Part shown: in pieces, positions 22,046 through 32,072 of the stretch
How the letters are laid out: every line of letters begins with the position of its first letter
Numbering within the stretch: the first letter of the stretch is position 1
Assembly (NCBI RefSeq): GCF_001940785.1
Contig: NZ_MSLS01000002.1
Location: 257,077 to 321,076, forward strand
Length of the DNA: 64,000 nt
Source: Bacillus sp. MRMR6
GTDB taxonomy: Bacteria; Bacillota; Bacilli; Bacillales; Cytobacillaceae
Direction: 5' to 3'
The notes under the pieces: generated by a model
Told to the model about the DNA's origin: nothing
Databases searched by the model: none
Seen by the model: the letters and a program-made list of their open reading frames with translations, nothing else
Program-made: the position numbers and the translations under genes

Positions 22046-22798
22046 ATGCTTCAAAAATGTGAAGGCATCGTCATTAGATCAACGGATTATGGAGAAACGA
22101 ATAAAATTGTTACACTATATACAAGAGAGTGGGGAAAGATTGGTGTAATGGCCAGAGGAGCAAAGAAGCCAAACAGCCGTCTTTCCTCGATAACACAACT
22201 GTTCACACATGGCTTCTTTCTAGTTCAGAGGGGAACAGGTCTAGGGAGCGTTCAACAAGGTGAAACAATCACCAGTTTGAGGTCAATTGGTGAAGATATC
22301 TTCTTAACCGCCTATGCTAGTTATATCGTTGAACTAACGGATAAATGTACAGAAGAAAAAAAACCAAACCCTTCTCATTTTGAATTGTTATTTCAAACAT
22401 TAAACTATCTGAACGAAGGCTATGACCCAGATGTCATGATGAATATTTACGAAATGAAAATGTTAAATCTCATGGGCTTATATCCTGTGTTAAATCAATG
22501 TTCCGTTTGCGGGAGTACAGACGGGCATTTTTCTTTTTCAATAAGAGAAGGCGGATTTATTTGTCACCGCTGCTTAAGCAAAGACCCATACCATTTTAAA
22601 TTATCACCAGCAGCAGTAAAATTGTTACGGGTATTTTATTATTTTGATCTTTCTAGACTTGGAAATGTATCAATTAAGGATGAAACGAAGGCTGAGCTGA
22701 AGAAAATCATCACGGCCTATTATGAGGAAAATTCAGGTCTTTACCTAAAAACAAAAAAATTTCTTAATAGTATGGATCAGTTTCGTAATCAATTATAG
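22046..22798 (+). CDS. recO: RecO, recombination mediator
   Basis: The 250-residue protein has an N-terminal OB-fold ([39 protein letters not shown]) and a helical C-terminal domain with a four-cysteine zinc site (CSVCG and CHRC). RecO loads RecA on SSB-coated single-stranded DNA with RecR. The start is ATG 22046 by comparison with other RecO proteins, with GGTGA just upstream; an ATG at 22034 in frame lies at the ribosome site. It follows yqzL after 31 bases. Confidence 0.96.
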   Translation: MLQKCEGIVIRSTDYGETNKIVTLYTREWGKIGVMARGAKKPNSRLSSITQLFTHGFFLVQRGTGLGSVQQGETITSLRSIGEDIFLTAYASYIVELTDKCTEEKKPNPSHFELLFQTLNYLNEGYDPDVMMNIYEMKMLNLMGLYPVLNQCSVCGSTDGHFSFSIREGGFICHRCLSKDPYHFKLSPAAVKLLRVFYYFDLSRLGNVSIKDETKAELKKIITAYYEENSGLYLKTKKFLNSMDQFRNQL

Positions 22799-22857
22799 GC
22801 CTGTTGACAAGCTTTCCATAAATCGTTAATATGTTTTTTAATAAGAATAGTTGTAAT

Positions 22858-23067
22858 GACGGAGAGTAGTACTTGGTCTCCTCTATAAAAAGCGAACCTA
22901 GGGTGGTGAGAGCTAGGGTATAGAGCATTAAGGAAGGCGTTCCCGAGCAACACTACTGTGTCACATAGACACTACTTAAAGAGGCTGCAGATAGCAGCAA
23001 ATAGGGTGGAACCGCGGGTAACTCTCGTCCCTATGCTTACTTAAGCATAGGGACGAGAGTTTTTTTA
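22858..23067 (+). promoter_or_regulatory. T-box riboswitch for glycyl-tRNA synthetase
   Basis: The leader has stem I closed by AGTAGT and ACTACT, with CTCTATA/TATAGAG and CCTAG/CTAGG in its upper part. The conserved T-box sequence TGGAACCGCGG lies at 23007-23017. A long terminator follows (ACTCTCGTCCC... paired with ...GGGACGAGAGT, 23021-23060) with a T-run. A GGC triplet at 22936-22938, a glycine codon, is the candidate specifier. Uncharged tRNA-Gly should bind and favour the antiterminator, turning on glyS. Confidence 0.95.
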
Positions 23068-23100
23068 TTTACTTAAATAACTTTTAAAGGAGCAAGAAGA

Positions 23101-24483
23101 ATGAGTGTTACAATGGAGCAAATTGTTTCTCACGCAAAACACAGAGGTTTTATTTTCCCAGGATCAGAAATCTACGGAGGACTTGCGAACACCTGGGATT
23201 ACGGGCCGCTAGGCGTAGAATTCAAAAACAATATTAAACAAGCATGGTGGAAAAAATTTGTTCAGGAATCTCCATATAATGTCGGTCTTGACGCCAGCAT
23301 TTTAATGAACCCAAGAACCTGGGAAGCATCCGGACATATCGGTAACTTTAATGACCCAATGATTGACTGTAAAAAATGTAAAGCAAGGCATCGTGCTGAT
23401 AAACTTATTGAAAATGCGCTTGATGAAAAAGGCATTGAAATGGTCGTAGATGGTTTGCCGTTTGAAAAGATGGAAGAACTCGTAAAAGAACATAATATTC
23501 CATGTCCTGATTGTGGCGGTCATGAATTTACTGGCATTCGCCAATTCAACTTAATGTTTAAAACGTTTCAGGGTGTTACCGAATCAAGTACCAATGAAAT
23601 ATTCTTACGTCCAGAAACAGCACAAGGTATCTTTGTTAACTTTAAGAATGTTCAACGTACCATGAGAAAGAAGCTGCCTTTTGGGATTGCCCAAATCGGA
23701 AAAAGCTTCCGAAACGAAATTACACCAGGAAATTTCACCTTCCGTACTCGTGAATTTGAACAAATGGAACTCGAATTCTTCTGTAAGCCAGGTGAAGATT
23801 TGAAATGGTTTGATTATTGGAAGCAGTTTGCTGAAGATTGGCTCCATACTTTAGGTCTTAACAAAGAACATTTAAGGCTTCGTGACCATTCAGCTGATGA
23901 ATTATCACATTATAGTAATGCTACAACAGACTTTGAGTATAAGTTTCCATTTGGCTGGGGTGAACTGTGGGGAGTTGCGTCAAGAACAGATTATGACCTA
24001 AAGCAGCACATGCAATTCTCTGGAGAAGACTTCCAATATATTGATCCTGAAACAAATGAACGCTATATTCCTTATTGCATTGAGCCTTCTCTTGGTGCAG
24101 ATCGCGTTACGTTAGCTTTCTTGATCGATGCCTATGATGAAGAACAGCTTGAGGATGGTACAACAAGAACAGTAATGCATTTCCATCCTGCTCTAGCACC
24201 TTTTAAAGCAGCCGTTCTTCCTTTGTCTAAGAAATTATCTGAAGAAGCTAGAGAAGTTTTTAGCACTTTGTCCAAGCATTTTTCAGTCGATTATGATGAA
24301 GCGGGGTCAATCGGTAAACGATACCGCCGTCACGATGAAATTGGTACTCCGTTCTGTATTACCTATGATTTCGATTCTGTGGAAGACAAAATGGTTACGA
24401 TTCGTGATCGCGATACAATGGAACAATCTCGTGTTCCGATTGCTGATCTGGTTACCTTTATCCAAGCAAAAATTACATTTTAA
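23101..24483 (+). CDS. glyS: Glycyl-tRNA synthetase, single-chain dimeric type
   Basis: The 460-residue class II enzyme is the alpha2 type (also called GlyQS), not the alpha/beta pair of B. subtilis. Motif 2 appears as [23 protein letters not shown] and motif 3 as [10 protein letters not shown]. An inserted zinc site has CKKC and CPDC. The C-terminal anticodon-binding domain ends with [12 protein letters not shown]. It charges tRNA-Gly. The T-box leader immediately upstream regulates it by glycine charging. B. cereus-group genomes carry the same single-chain type. Confidence 0.96.
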   Translation: MSVTMEQIVSHAKHRGFIFPGSEIYGGLANTWDYGPLGVEFKNNIKQAWWKKFVQESPYNVGLDASILMNPRTWEASGHIGNFNDPMIDCKKCKARHRADKLIENALDEKGIEMVVDGLPFEKMEELVKEHNIPCPDCGGHEFTGIRQFNLMFKTFQGVTESSTNEIFLRPETAQGIFVNFKNVQRTMRKKLPFGIAQIGKSFRNEITPGNFTFRTREFEQMELEFFCKPGEDLKWFDYWKQFAEDWLHTLGLNKEHLRLRDHSADELSHYSNATTDFEYKFPFGWGELWGVASRTDYDLKQHMQFSGEDFQYIDPETNERYIPYCIEPSLGADRVTLAFLIDAYDEEQLEDGTTRTVMHFHPALAPFKAAVLPLSKKLSEEAREVFSTLSKHFSVDYDEAGSIGKRYRRHDEIGTPFCITYDFDSVEDKMVTIRDRDTMEQSRVPIADLVTFIQAKITF

Positions 24484-24488
24484 ATGGG

Positions 24489-24517
24489 AAGGTACGGTTT
24501 ATTTCCGTACCTTTCTT
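24489..24517 (+). terminator. Intrinsic terminator after glyS
   Basis: AAGGTACGG pairs with CCGTACCTT across a 7-base loop, then a short pyrimidine tract. Confidence 0.8.
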
Positions 24518-24581
24518 AATTTCAGGCAAATAAAAAATAGTTAGTATATAATAATTACATAGGATAGATATGGTGGTGAGG

Positions 24582-25205
24582 ATGATGGAACTAACAAAGC
24601 GCCAAGACCGAATTATCGAAATCGTGAAGGCAAATGGCCCGATTACTGGGGAACAAATTGCCGAACAACTAAATTTGACACGCGCCACATTAAGGCCGGA
24701 TTTATCGATTCTAACGATGGCTGGCTATTTAGATGCACGGCCGCGGGTTGGCTATTTTTATACAGGTAAATCCGGTACACAGCTTTTGACTGAAAATCTT
24801 CAGAAGATATTTGTGAAAGATTATAAGTCAATGCCTGTAGTAATAAAGGAAGATGTATCGGTTTATGATGCAATCTGTACCATGTTTCTCGAGGATGTGG
24901 GGACACTATTTGTTGTTGACCAAAACTCTGCCTTAGTAGGTGTTTTATCTAGAAAGGATTTATTAAGAGCTAGTATAGGCAAGCAAGAGCTTACTGCACT
25001 GCCAATCAATATTATCATGACAAGAATGCCTAATATTACAATGTGTGAAATGGATGACCTGTTAATTGATATTGCCAAAGTCTTAATTGATAAACAAATT
25101 GATGCCATGCCGGTGGTTAGAAAGTCGGATTCTGGATATGAAGTGATTGGGAGAGTTACGAAAACAACAATAACAAAAGCATTTGTAGCTTTGGGAAATG
25201 AATAG
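24582..25205 (+). CDS. ccpN: CcpN, repressor of gluconeogenic genes
   Basis: The 207-residue protein has an N-terminal helix-turn-helix (LTKRQDRIIEIVKANGPITG, LTRATLRPDLSIL) and two CBS domains (about 70-200; VSVYDAICTMFLEDVGTLFVV and the later DAMPVV). CcpN senses ATP/ADP and represses gapB and pckA on glucose. The pairing with a PPDK regulator gene (yqzB-yqfL) is the same as in B. subtilis. The start is taken as ATG 24582; ATG 24585 is equally possible. Confidence 0.93.
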   Translation: MMELTKRQDRIIEIVKANGPITGEQIAEQLNLTRATLRPDLSILTMAGYLDARPRVGYFYTGKSGTQLLTENLQKIFVKDYKSMPVVIKEDVSVYDAICTMFLEDVGTLFVVDQNSALVGVLSRKDLLRASIGKQELTALPINIIMTRMPNITMCEMDDLLIDIAKVLIDKQIDAMPVVRKSDSGYEVIGRVTKTTITKAFVALGNE

Positions 25206-25273
25206 TAAGTATATTAAAATCAGAGCTAGCAATTGTTCGAAGATAAAACGTGCAGAGGAGCTGTTGAGGAAGA

Positions 25274-26083
25274 ATGAGTTCACAAATTATTTATGTTGTC
25301 TCTGATTCAGTGGGGGAAACTGCTGAATTAGTAACAAAAGCCGCCACTACCCAATTTAACGGAGCCGGAATAACGATAAAAAGGTTCCCTTTTGTTGAAG
25401 ATCAGGAAAATATAGATGAAGTTATTTCATTAGTCAAGATGGACAGAAGTATGATTGCGTTTACTTTAGTTAAGCCTGATATGCGTTCCTACATGAAGGA
25501 AAAGGCTAGTCTCGCAGGTGTGCGTGCGGTTGACCTCATGGGTCCCATTATGGATGAAATCCAGGAATTTAGCGGGAAAACTCCATTGTGCGAACCAGGT
25601 CTTGTGAGAAAACTAGACGAGGATTATTTCAAAAAGGTAGAAGCCATTGAATTTGCTGTCCAGTATGATGATGGCCGTGATCCGAGAGGAATATTAAAGG
25701 CTGATATTATTTTAATCGGCGTTTCAAGGACGTCAAAAACGCCATTATCTCAGTATTTAGCACACAAGCGAATTAAGGTAGCCAATGTACCGATTGTCCC
25801 AGAAGTAGACCCGCCAGAAGAATTATATACAGTGCCAGCAGAGAAGTGTTTTGGATTAAAAATCAGTCCTGTTAAATTAAATAATATCAGGCGGGAAAGG
25901 TTGATTTCATTAGGTTTAAATGATCAAGCCAGCTATGCTAATATTGAGCGAATCCGTGCTGAGCTTACTTACTTTGAAAATGTTGTTTCAAAAATTAATT
26001 GTCCTGTTATTGATGTAACGAATAAAGCTGTAGAAGAAACAGCAAACGTAATCCTAAATTTCATACATAAACGGACTACTTAG
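25274..26083 (+). CDS. Pyruvate, phosphate dikinase regulatory protein (PDRP, YqfL)
   Basis: The 269-residue protein matches the DUF299/PDRP family. It begins [20 protein letters not shown] and carries the nucleotide-binding loop [15 protein letters not shown] near residue 150. Members are bifunctional ADP-dependent kinases and phosphorylases that switch PPDK or PEP synthetase off and on. B. subtilis YqfL instead modulates CcpN activity, and the adjacency to ccpN fits that role. Which substrate applies here cannot be told from the window. Confidence 0.93.
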   Translation: MSSQIIYVVSDSVGETAELVTKAATTQFNGAGITIKRFPFVEDQENIDEVISLVKMDRSMIAFTLVKPDMRSYMKEKASLAGVRAVDLMGPIMDEIQEFSGKTPLCEPGLVRKLDEDYFKKVEAIEFAVQYDDGRDPRGILKADIILIGVSRTSKTPLSQYLAHKRIKVANVPIVPEVDPPEELYTVPAEKCFGLKISPVKLNNIRRERLISLGLNDQASYANIERIRAELTYFENVVSKINCPVIDVTNKAVEETANVILNFIHKRTT

Positions 26084-26110
26084 CACATAATCCTTGATTA
26101 TGTGTTTTTT
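26084..26110 (+). terminator. Intrinsic terminator after the PDRP gene
   Basis: CACATAATC pairs with GATTATGTG across a 3-base loop, followed by six Ts. Confidence 0.93.
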
Positions 26111-26339
26111 CTATTAAGAAAAAATAGTAAGAAATAGTTATGGAAAAATTGAAATGAATGTACTATAATAAAAAATTGTGATAAAAATGAATCTTTTAGG
26201 TTTAGACTTGCACCTGAACGAATAAACTATTTATTGTTAGATGTCAAGGGAACCGCCAGGAAAAAATTCGACATTAATCCTTTTTTGAAAAAATGGCAGT
26301 GAAAGAAGGAATAAGCGGAGTGATGTAGAATTAGTAATT

Positions 26340-26791
26340 ATGTAAAGCAATTCCGACTATTTTTGTCACTGCAGATTTAGGCCCGGTAAAAGAGAAATTG
26401 TCGAAATTGCTTCAAAGTTTTCTGTTAAAGTTCATTTTGTCGCTTCCTATGATCACCATAGAATAGATATTACATATGCACAGTCAACCCTGGGAATATG
26501 TTGACTCTAGGAAGGAAGCCGCAGACTTATCCATCATGAACCATGCGTTAAAAGGTTATATCACTGTGACACAGGACATTAGACTTGCGTCTACTTTACT
26601 GCTCCGGTGTTTATGTGATAACTCCAAAGGGTACATTATGATGAAACTGGAATCCAAATTGCTCTTGACTTGCGCTGCTTAAATGCTAAAGCAAGAAAAA
26701 GGGGTGTAAATGGGAAAGGCCATAACGCGGAGGACTGAGCAAATTTTTGAAGTGATTAACAAAAATTTTGTCGAAATTTGAAGGATTTTAG
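26340..26791 (+). pseudogene. Decayed yqxD (YaiI/DUF188 family) gene
   Basis: Reading across frames recovers most of a YqxD protein. An ATG at 26340 is followed, after one extra T, by KAIPTIFV. After a lost base near 26390 comes EIVEIASKFSVKVHFVASYD, and in another frame HSQPWEYVDSRKEAADLSIM, then KGYITVTQDIRLASTLL. After a further shift GVYVITPKGT, GIQIALDLR and KARKRGVNGKGH appear, and finally EVINK and SKFEGF before TAG at 26789. At least four frameshifts plus stops break it. The total span of about 450 bases equals a full-length family gene. Its place between the PDRP gene and dnaG is that of yqxD in B. subtilis. The gap 26111-26339 holds a TATAAT at 26164-26169 (TGGAAA 17 bases upstream), a possible promoter for the dnaG-sigA unit, and nothing else recognised. 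Confidence 0.9.
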
Positions 26792-26874
26792 AGGCTGTAT
26801 GTAGAAATACTGTCTTTAGAAAAGCATAAGTGCCTTTGCGCGGATGCTAGATAGTACAAATGGAGTTGTTTTTC

Positions 26875-28692
26875 ATGGCAGACCGTATTGCCGAAGAAAA
26901 AATTGACCAAATTCGTCAGACTGTAGATATAGTTGAAATCATTGGTGAATATGTACAACTAAAAAAACAGGGGCGAAATTACTTCGGTTTATGTCCATTC
27001 CATGGAGAAAGTACCCCATCATTTTCCGTATCGTCTGATAAACAAATTTTCCATTGCTTTGGCTGCGGAGCAGGAGGAAATGTTTATTCATTCTTAATGG
27101 AAATTGAAGGGATTCCATTCCAAGAAGCTGCCATTAAGTTAGCTGATAAGGTAAACATAGAATTAGACATCAGTTTATCAACAAATGGTCCTGCTAAGAA
27201 TGTTTCTCCAGAACGGCAAGCGATGCTCGATGCTCATGAACTATTACGTAAATTTTACCACCATTTACTGGTAAATACAAAAGATGGTCAACATGCATTA
27301 GAATACTTGCTGCAAAGAGGGTTTAACCGAGAATCAATTGATAAGTTTCAAATCGGCTATTCGTTAAATTCGTGGGATTTCGTCTATAAATTTCTCGCAA
27401 AAAGAGAATACTCTCCTGAATGGATGGAAAAAGCCGGATTAATTATTAAACGTGAAAAAGATGGCAGCTATTTTGATCGGTTCCGTGATCGAATTATGTT
27501 TCCTATTCACGATCGTAATGGAAAAACAATTGCCTTTTCAGGGAGAACACTTGGGGCCGATGAGCCTAAATATTTAAATAGTCCCGAAACCGCAATCTTT
27601 AATAAAAGTAAAATTTTATATAACTTCCATCATGCTAAGCCTAGCATTAGAAAAACTCAACAAGCTGTTTTATTTGAAGGATTTGCCGACGTTATAGCTG
27701 CAGATCGTTCAGGTGTCGAAAATGGTATTGCAACAATGGGAACCTCGCTGACTGAAGAGCATATCTCGTTAATAAAGAAGAATGTACAATCCGTAACGAT
27801 TTGCTTTGATTCAGATAAAGCAGGGATTGAAGCGGCTTTCCGAGCCGGAAACGCTCTTACGGATGCAGGCTGTAACATTAAGGTAGCACTTATGTCAGAT
27901 GGATTAGATCCTGATGATTATATTAAAAAAAATGGTCCCGAAAAGTTCCGTAATGAAGTGATTGGCGCAAGCATGACTTGGATGGCATTTAAATTCCTTT
28001 ACTATCGAAGAGGAAAAAATCTTCAATTTGAAGGAGATCGGCTTGCTTATATCGAAGAAATACTTAAAGAAATTAGCAAGTTGACAAATGCTGTTGAAAA
28101 AGATCATTATTTGCGGCAGCTTGCCAGTGAGTTTTCACTATCATTAGATGCCTTAAAACAGCAGCAAAACACTCAAGAAAAACAACTTTTTTTCTCTGAA
28201 AAAAGAAAAGCAAATGTAAAGAATCCACCTATTGAAAAGCCTTTACCTATAAAGCGTACAAATGATTTACAACCAAAACACCATAAGGCTGAAAGATGCT
28301 TAATTGCACATATGTTGAAAGATCGAGATGTCGCTTATAAAGTACAGGATTTGCTACAAGGTAATACATTTAATGTCGATGAACATCAGGCTATCATTAC
28401 CTATTTGTTTGGATTTTATGAGGAGCATGAAAATCCAAACTCTAGTGCACTTTTAACCTATATTCAAGATGACAACCTTAGAAGAATAATCGCCAACATT
28501 GAAATGATGTCAATTAATGAAGAAATTAGCAGCCAAGAATTAACTGATTATATCAAACAGGTGTTGAATTATCCAAAATTGTTAAAGATAAAAGAAAAAG
28601 AAGTGGAACTAAAAGAAGCCGAGCGAAAAAGCGATGTAATGAAGGCTGCGGCAATTGGAATTGAAATCAATCAATTACGTAAGTCTCTATAG
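26875..28692 (+). CDS. dnaG: DnaG, DNA primase
   Basis: The 605-residue protein has an N-terminal zinc-binding domain (CPFH at residues 40-43 and CFGCGAGGN), the RNA-polymerase/TOPRIM core ([16 protein letters not shown] and [13 protein letters not shown]) and a C-terminal helicase-interaction domain of low conservation. It makes RNA primers at the replication fork. The start is ATG 26875, nine bases after GGAG at 26862-26865. An ATG at 26860 lies upstream of that site. sigA follows 41 bases downstream, as in the classical macromolecular-synthesis operon, although rpsU is not in it here. Confidence 0.96.
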   Translation: MADRIAEEKIDQIRQTVDIVEIIGEYVQLKKQGRNYFGLCPFHGESTPSFSVSSDKQIFHCFGCGAGGNVYSFLMEIEGIPFQEAAIKLADKVNIELDISLSTNGPAKNVSPERQAMLDAHELLRKFYHHLLVNTKDGQHALEYLLQRGFNRESIDKFQIGYSLNSWDFVYKFLAKREYSPEWMEKAGLIIKREKDGSYFDRFRDRIMFPIHDRNGKTIAFSGRTLGADEPKYLNSPETAIFNKSKILYNFHHAKPSIRKTQQAVLFEGFADVIAADRSGVENGIATMGTSLTEEHISLIKKNVQSVTICFDSDKAGIEAAFRAGNALTDAGCNIKVALMSDGLDPDDYIKKNGPEKFRNEVIGASMTWMAFKFLYYRRGKNLQFEGDRLAYIEEILKEISKLTNAVEKDHYLRQLASEFSLSLDALKQQQNTQEKQLFFSEKRKANVKNPPIEKPLPIKRTNDLQPKHHKAERCLIAHMLKDRDVAYKVQDLLQGNTFNVDEHQAIITYLFGFYEEHENPNSSALLTYIQDDNLRRIIANIEMMSINEEISSQELTDYIKQVLNYPKLLKIKEKEVELKEAERKSDVMKAAAIGIEINQLRKSL

Positions 28693-28733
28693 ATTCCATT
28701 TTGGTGTCTTTGATTCTAGAAGGAGGGGGACCT

Positions 28734-29861
28734 ATGGCTGAAAAATCAGCCCGTTCAAAAGAGGCCGAGAATGAATTGACCTTCGAACAAGTAAAAGATC
28801 AGTTAACGGTACTGGGTAAAAAAACCGGCGTCCTTGCCTATGATGATATTGCAGAAAGAATGGCAAATTTTGATTTAGAATCCGATCAAATGGATGAATT
28901 TTATGAATTTCTTGGCGAGCAAGGAATTGAACTAGTAGGAGAAAGTGACGAAGAAGATCCAAACCCTAAACAGTTATCGAAGGAAGATGACGAAGAGTTT
29001 GATTTAAATGACCTAAGCGTCCCTCCTGGAGTAAAAATTAACGACCCAGTTCGTATGTACTTAAAAGAAATTGGCCGGGTAGACCTGCTTTCCGCTGAAG
29101 AGGAGATCAAATTGGCTAACCGTATTGAAGAAGGCGATGAAGAAGCAAAACGGCGCCTGGCTGAAGCGAACCTGCGACTTGTCGTAAGTATTGCAAAACG
29201 TTATGTAGGCCGCGGCATGCTCTTCCTTGATTTAATTCAAGAAGGGAATATGGGCCTAATTAAAGCCGTAGAAAAATTCGATTACAGAAAAGGCTTTAAA
29301 TTTAGTACGTATGCTACTTGGTGGATACGTCAAGCAATTACTCGAGCCATTGCCGATCAAGCTAGAACGATTCGTATACCAGTGCATATGGTTGAAACGA
29401 TTAATAAGCTTATTCGTGTACAGAGACAGTTACTTCAGGATCTTGGCCGTGAACCAACTCCAGAAGAAATTGGAGAAGACATGGATCTAACACCAGAAAA
29501 GGTAAGAGAAATCCTAAAGATAGCTCAAGAGCCTGTCTCACTCGAGACTCCTATTGGTGAGGAAGATGATTCACATCTTGGTGATTTTATCGAGGACCAG
29601 GATGCGACATCACCATCAGAACATGCTGCCTATGAATTATTAAAAGAGCAGCTAGAAGACGTTCTTGATACGTTAACAGACCGTGAAGAGAACGTTTTGC
29701 GACTGCGCTTTGGTTTAGATGATGGTCGTACACGAACGCTTGAAGAAGTAGGGAAGGTCTTCGGTGTTACACGCGAACGTATCCGTCAAATTGAGGCAAA
29801 AGCATTACGTAAACTTAGACATCCAAGCCGTAGCAAACGTCTAAAAGATTTCTTAGAGTAA
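28734..29861 (+). CDS. sigA: Sigma A, primary RNA polymerase sigma factor
   Basis: The 375-residue protein has region 1.1, then region 1.2 ([21 protein letters not shown]), region 2 ([48 protein letters not shown]), region 3 and region 4 with the -35-binding helix ([20 protein letters not shown]). It directs RNA polymerase to the TTGACA/TATAAT promoters seen across the window. The start is ATG 28734, with the strong site AAGGAGGGGG upstream. An in-frame start at 28701 would place the ribosome site inside the coding sequence. Confidence 0.98.
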   Translation: MAEKSARSKEAENELTFEQVKDQLTVLGKKTGVLAYDDIAERMANFDLESDQMDEFYEFLGEQGIELVGESDEEDPNPKQLSKEDDEEFDLNDLSVPPGVKINDPVRMYLKEIGRVDLLSAEEEIKLANRIEEGDEEAKRRLAEANLRLVVSIAKRYVGRGMLFLDLIQEGNMGLIKAVEKFDYRKGFKFSTYATWWIRQAITRAIADQARTIRIPVHMVETINKLIRVQRQLLQDLGREPTPEEIGEDMDLTPEKVREILKIAQEPVSLETPIGEEDDSHLGDFIEDQDATSPSEHAAYELLKEQLEDVLDTLTDREENVLRLRFGLDDGRTRTLEEVGKVFGVTRERIRQIEAKALRKLRHPSRSKRLKDFLE

Positions 29862-29875
29862 AATGCTTTTTTTAG

Positions 29876-29915
29876 AAATAGTTTACTTCTAACAAGGAGT
29901 AAACTATTTTTTTTT
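29876..29915 (+). terminator. Intrinsic terminator after sigA
   Basis: AAATAGTTTACT and AGTAAACTATTT form a perfect 12-bp stem with a 10-base loop and a run of nine Ts. Confidence 0.95.
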
Positions 29916-30131
29916 AAAAACTATTGGGAATGAAAGTGCTTTCTCTGTTGTCTTATATTTTACTGAATTGTCTTTCACTTTGCAAATGACTATTTTATCC
30001 GTTTAACCCGTTTAGTAAAAAATTCACTTTTTTAAAAAAATATAATCTTTCTGTGAACAATTAGCTACCCTTTCAATTTTCATTATAATACTTATTTCTG
30101 AATAATATAATAAATATTCAGATTTAAAATG

Positions 30132-30161
30132 TTGGGAAAATTGAAAAAATAACCGTATAAT
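30132..30161 (+). promoter_or_regulatory. Sigma-A promoter of the acyl-CoA dehydrogenase gene
   Basis: TTGGGA at 30132-30137, an 18-base spacer and consensus TATAAT at 30156-30161. The rest of the 340-base gap after sigA (29916-30131) is AT-rich and shows no recognised feature. Confidence 0.65.
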
Positions 30162-30165
30162 GGAA

Positions 30166-30180
30166 ATGAAAACGCATACA
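30166..30180. promoter_or_regulatory. Candidate cre site (CcpA operator)
   Basis: ATGAAAACGCATACA matches the cre consensus WTGNAANCGNWNNCW at every defined position. It starts five bases after the -10 hexamer, over the expected transcription start, a classical position for repression by CcpA-HPr(Ser-P). Confidence 0.75.
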
Positions 30181-30203
30181 ATGGTTATTCGAGGGGGATG
30201 GGT

Positions 30204-31343
30204 ATGAACTTTGATTTAACTTCTGAACAAGAAATGATAAAGAAAATGATGCGGGAATTTTCTGATGAGGTGGTTGCACCTGGGAGTATAGAACGTGATC
30301 GCAATAAACAATTTCCTGTTGATGTATTTGAGCAATTATCGGCGATGGGAATAATGGGGCTTCCCTTTCCTGAAGAATATGCTGGCGGTGGAGCAGACAC
30401 TGTAAGCTTTGCGATTGTAACGGAAGAATTGAGCAGGGCATGCGGCTCAACTGGAATTACTTATTCTGCACATATTTCATTAGGTGGAGCCCCCTTATAC
30501 TTATTCGGTACAGAAGAGCAAAAGAGAAGGTATTTAACTAAGATTTGTACTGGCGATTCTTTTGGCGCCTTTGGGTTAACTGAACCTCAGGCTGGTTCAG
30601 ATGCAGGGGGAACGAGAACGTCTGCGATAGAGGAAAATGATGAATATGTTATTAACGGTAACAAATGCTTTATAACCAACGCCAGCTATGCGAAACATCT
30701 TGCCTTAACAGCTGTAACCGGAACAGCCGATGGAAAAAAAGAAATAAGTGCGATTATTGTTCCGACAGACACTAAAGGTTTTTCTATCATCGACAAGTAT
30801 GAAAAGATGGGGCTCAATGCTTCTAACACTACGGAGCTTGTACTGGAGGATGTCAGGGTTCCTATGGACCACTTATTAGGTAAAAAGGGGGAGGGATTTA
30901 AGCAGTTCTTAATTACGCTTGATGGCGGTCGTATAGGAATTGGGGCAATGGCAGTGGGAATCGCGCAAGGGGCCTATGAGAAATCATTGCAATATGCAAA
31001 AGAGCGCAAGCAATTTGGAAGATCAATCTCCTCATTCCAGGCTACACAGTTTAAGCTCGCTGATATGGCGATGAAAATTGAACTAGCCCGCAATATGGTC
31101 TATAAGGCAGCCTGGTTAAAAGACCAAGGAAGGCCGTTCAGTAAAGAGGCGGCAATGTGTAAACTATACGCTTCAGAAGTATGTATGGAAGTAACCAGTC
31201 AGGCTGTACAAATCCACGGCGGGTATGGCTACATGAAGGAGTACCATGTAGAGAGAATGATGCGTGATGCAAAATTACTCGAAATCGGAGAGGGTACTTC
31301 TGAAATTCAAAGACTAGTCATTGCAAGACAAATTGGTTGTTAA
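30204..31343 (+). CDS. Acyl-CoA dehydrogenase
   Basis: The 379-residue flavoprotein matches short/medium-chain acyl-CoA dehydrogenases. It has FGAFGLTEPQAGSDAG (FAD and substrate binding), KCFITNASYA, and IHGGYGYMKEYHVERMMRDAKLLEIGEGTSEIQRLVIAR containing the C-terminal catalytic-base region. It oxidises acyl-CoA to enoyl-CoA in beta-oxidation or branched-chain degradation; the chain length cannot be told. The start is ATG 30204 after GAGGGGG; ATG 30198 is too close to that site. It is a single gene under a cre-bearing promoter. Confidence 0.93.
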   Translation: MNFDLTSEQEMIKKMMREFSDEVVAPGSIERDRNKQFPVDVFEQLSAMGIMGLPFPEEYAGGGADTVSFAIVTEELSRACGSTGITYSAHISLGGAPLYLFGTEEQKRRYLTKICTGDSFGAFGLTEPQAGSDAGGTRTSAIEENDEYVINGNKCFITNASYAKHLALTAVTGTADGKKEISAIIVPTDTKGFSIIDKYEKMGLNASNTTELVLEDVRVPMDHLLGKKGEGFKQFLITLDGGRIGIGAMAVGIAQGAYEKSLQYAKERKQFGRSISSFQATQFKLADMAMKIELARNMVYKAAWLKDQGRPFSKEAAMCKLYASEVCMEVTSQAVQIHGGYGYMKEYHVERMMRDAKLLEIGEGTSEIQRLVIARQIGC

Positions 31344-31361
31344 CCTTGGATAAGGAGCGGG

Positions 31362-31390
31362 AAAAGGCTGGGAAAATTCAGCCTTTTTTT
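31362..31390 (+). terminator. Intrinsic terminator after the acyl-CoA dehydrogenase
   Basis: AAAAGGCTG pairs with CAGCCTTTT across an 8-base loop, followed by more Ts. Confidence 0.93.
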
Positions 31391-31523
31391 GGTTTTTTAT
31401 AAATATTATCGTGACAAAGTAAGTTTAGGCTTTTCCTTCTTGCATTTTTAAAGTAAAATAGTAGTTGTTTGTAGTGTGATATCTTATTATTTAAAGTGTT
31501 ACGTACATAAGGGAGGTTATTTT

Positions 31524-31886
31524 ATGAATCGAAATCCGGTTATTCCTTTCGTTCTCATTATGGTATTTGGAATCGGACTAATGTTCTTATTGTCATTCAA
31601 AGGCCTCGGGGATGCGAAGGAGTTAGCTGCGGAAAAAGAGGGCGGCGGTGAACCAACAGAAGAAGTTGCTGCCAATCCAGAAGATATTTACAAATCTTCT
31701 TGCATTACCTGTCATGGCGATCAGTACCAAGGGGGTATGGGGCCAAAGTTAGTCGGCGTGGGTGACAAATATTCACAAGAAGAGCTTGCTGACATCGTGG
31801 TTAATGGTATTGGCAGTATGCCTGCTGGTTTAGTTAAGCCTGATCAAGCTGCAGGTATGGCAGAATGGCTGTCTAATATTAAGTAA
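31524..31886 (+). CDS. cccA: CccA, membrane-anchored cytochrome c550
   Basis: The 120-residue protein has one N-terminal membrane anchor (NPVIPFVLIMVFGIGLMFLLSF), a short acidic linker, and a cytochrome c domain with the heme motif CITCH at residues 60-64 and a probable axial methionine in GIGSMPAGL. It matches B. subtilis CccA, which sits beside sigA there too. It carries electrons on the outer face of the membrane. The start is ATG 31524 after AAGGGAGG. Confidence 0.95.
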   Translation: MNRNPVIPFVLIMVFGIGLMFLLSFKGLGDAKELAAEKEGGGEPTEEVAANPEDIYKSSCITCHGDQYQGGMGPKLVGVGDKYSQEELADIVVNGIGSMPAGLVKPDQAAGMAEWLSNIK

Positions 31887-31903
31887 TTAAAAAGAGTTTT
31901 TTT

Positions 31904-31934
31904 AAGTCCTTTGCATCTGTAAAGGACTTTTTTT
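31904..31934 (+). terminator. Intrinsic terminator after cccA
   Basis: AAGTCCTTT pairs with AAAGGACTT across an 8-base loop, with a run of Ts. Confidence 0.93.
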
Positions 31935-31941
31935 TAGCTAG

Positions 31942-32034
31942 TAGGAAAGTATAATTATACTTTCCTAACGCATAAGGAAAACTAAGGCATACGCCTTTAA
32001 AGACTTGGCGAATGCTACGTTTTTCTAATACTTA
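31942..32034. repeat. Palindromic intergenic element (single copy in window)
   Basis: A perfect 26-base palindrome (31942-31967, left half TAGGAAAGTATAA) is followed by a second inverted structure in which AGGAAAAC pairs with GTTTTTCT (one mismatch) around GGCAT...ATGCT and AAGGC/GCCTT. No coding sequence or T-run is present. It resembles the dispersed hairpin repeats of Bacillaceae; a second copy is not present in this window. Confidence 0.5.
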
Positions 32035-32072
32035 GTAATGTACATAAATGAGTAAAAGAGTGGTGGATATAA

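Noticed and set aside
26476-26682. 68-residue gene starting at ATG 26476
   Set aside because: It is one in-frame fragment of the decayed yqxD gene; homology continues upstream and downstream in other frames.
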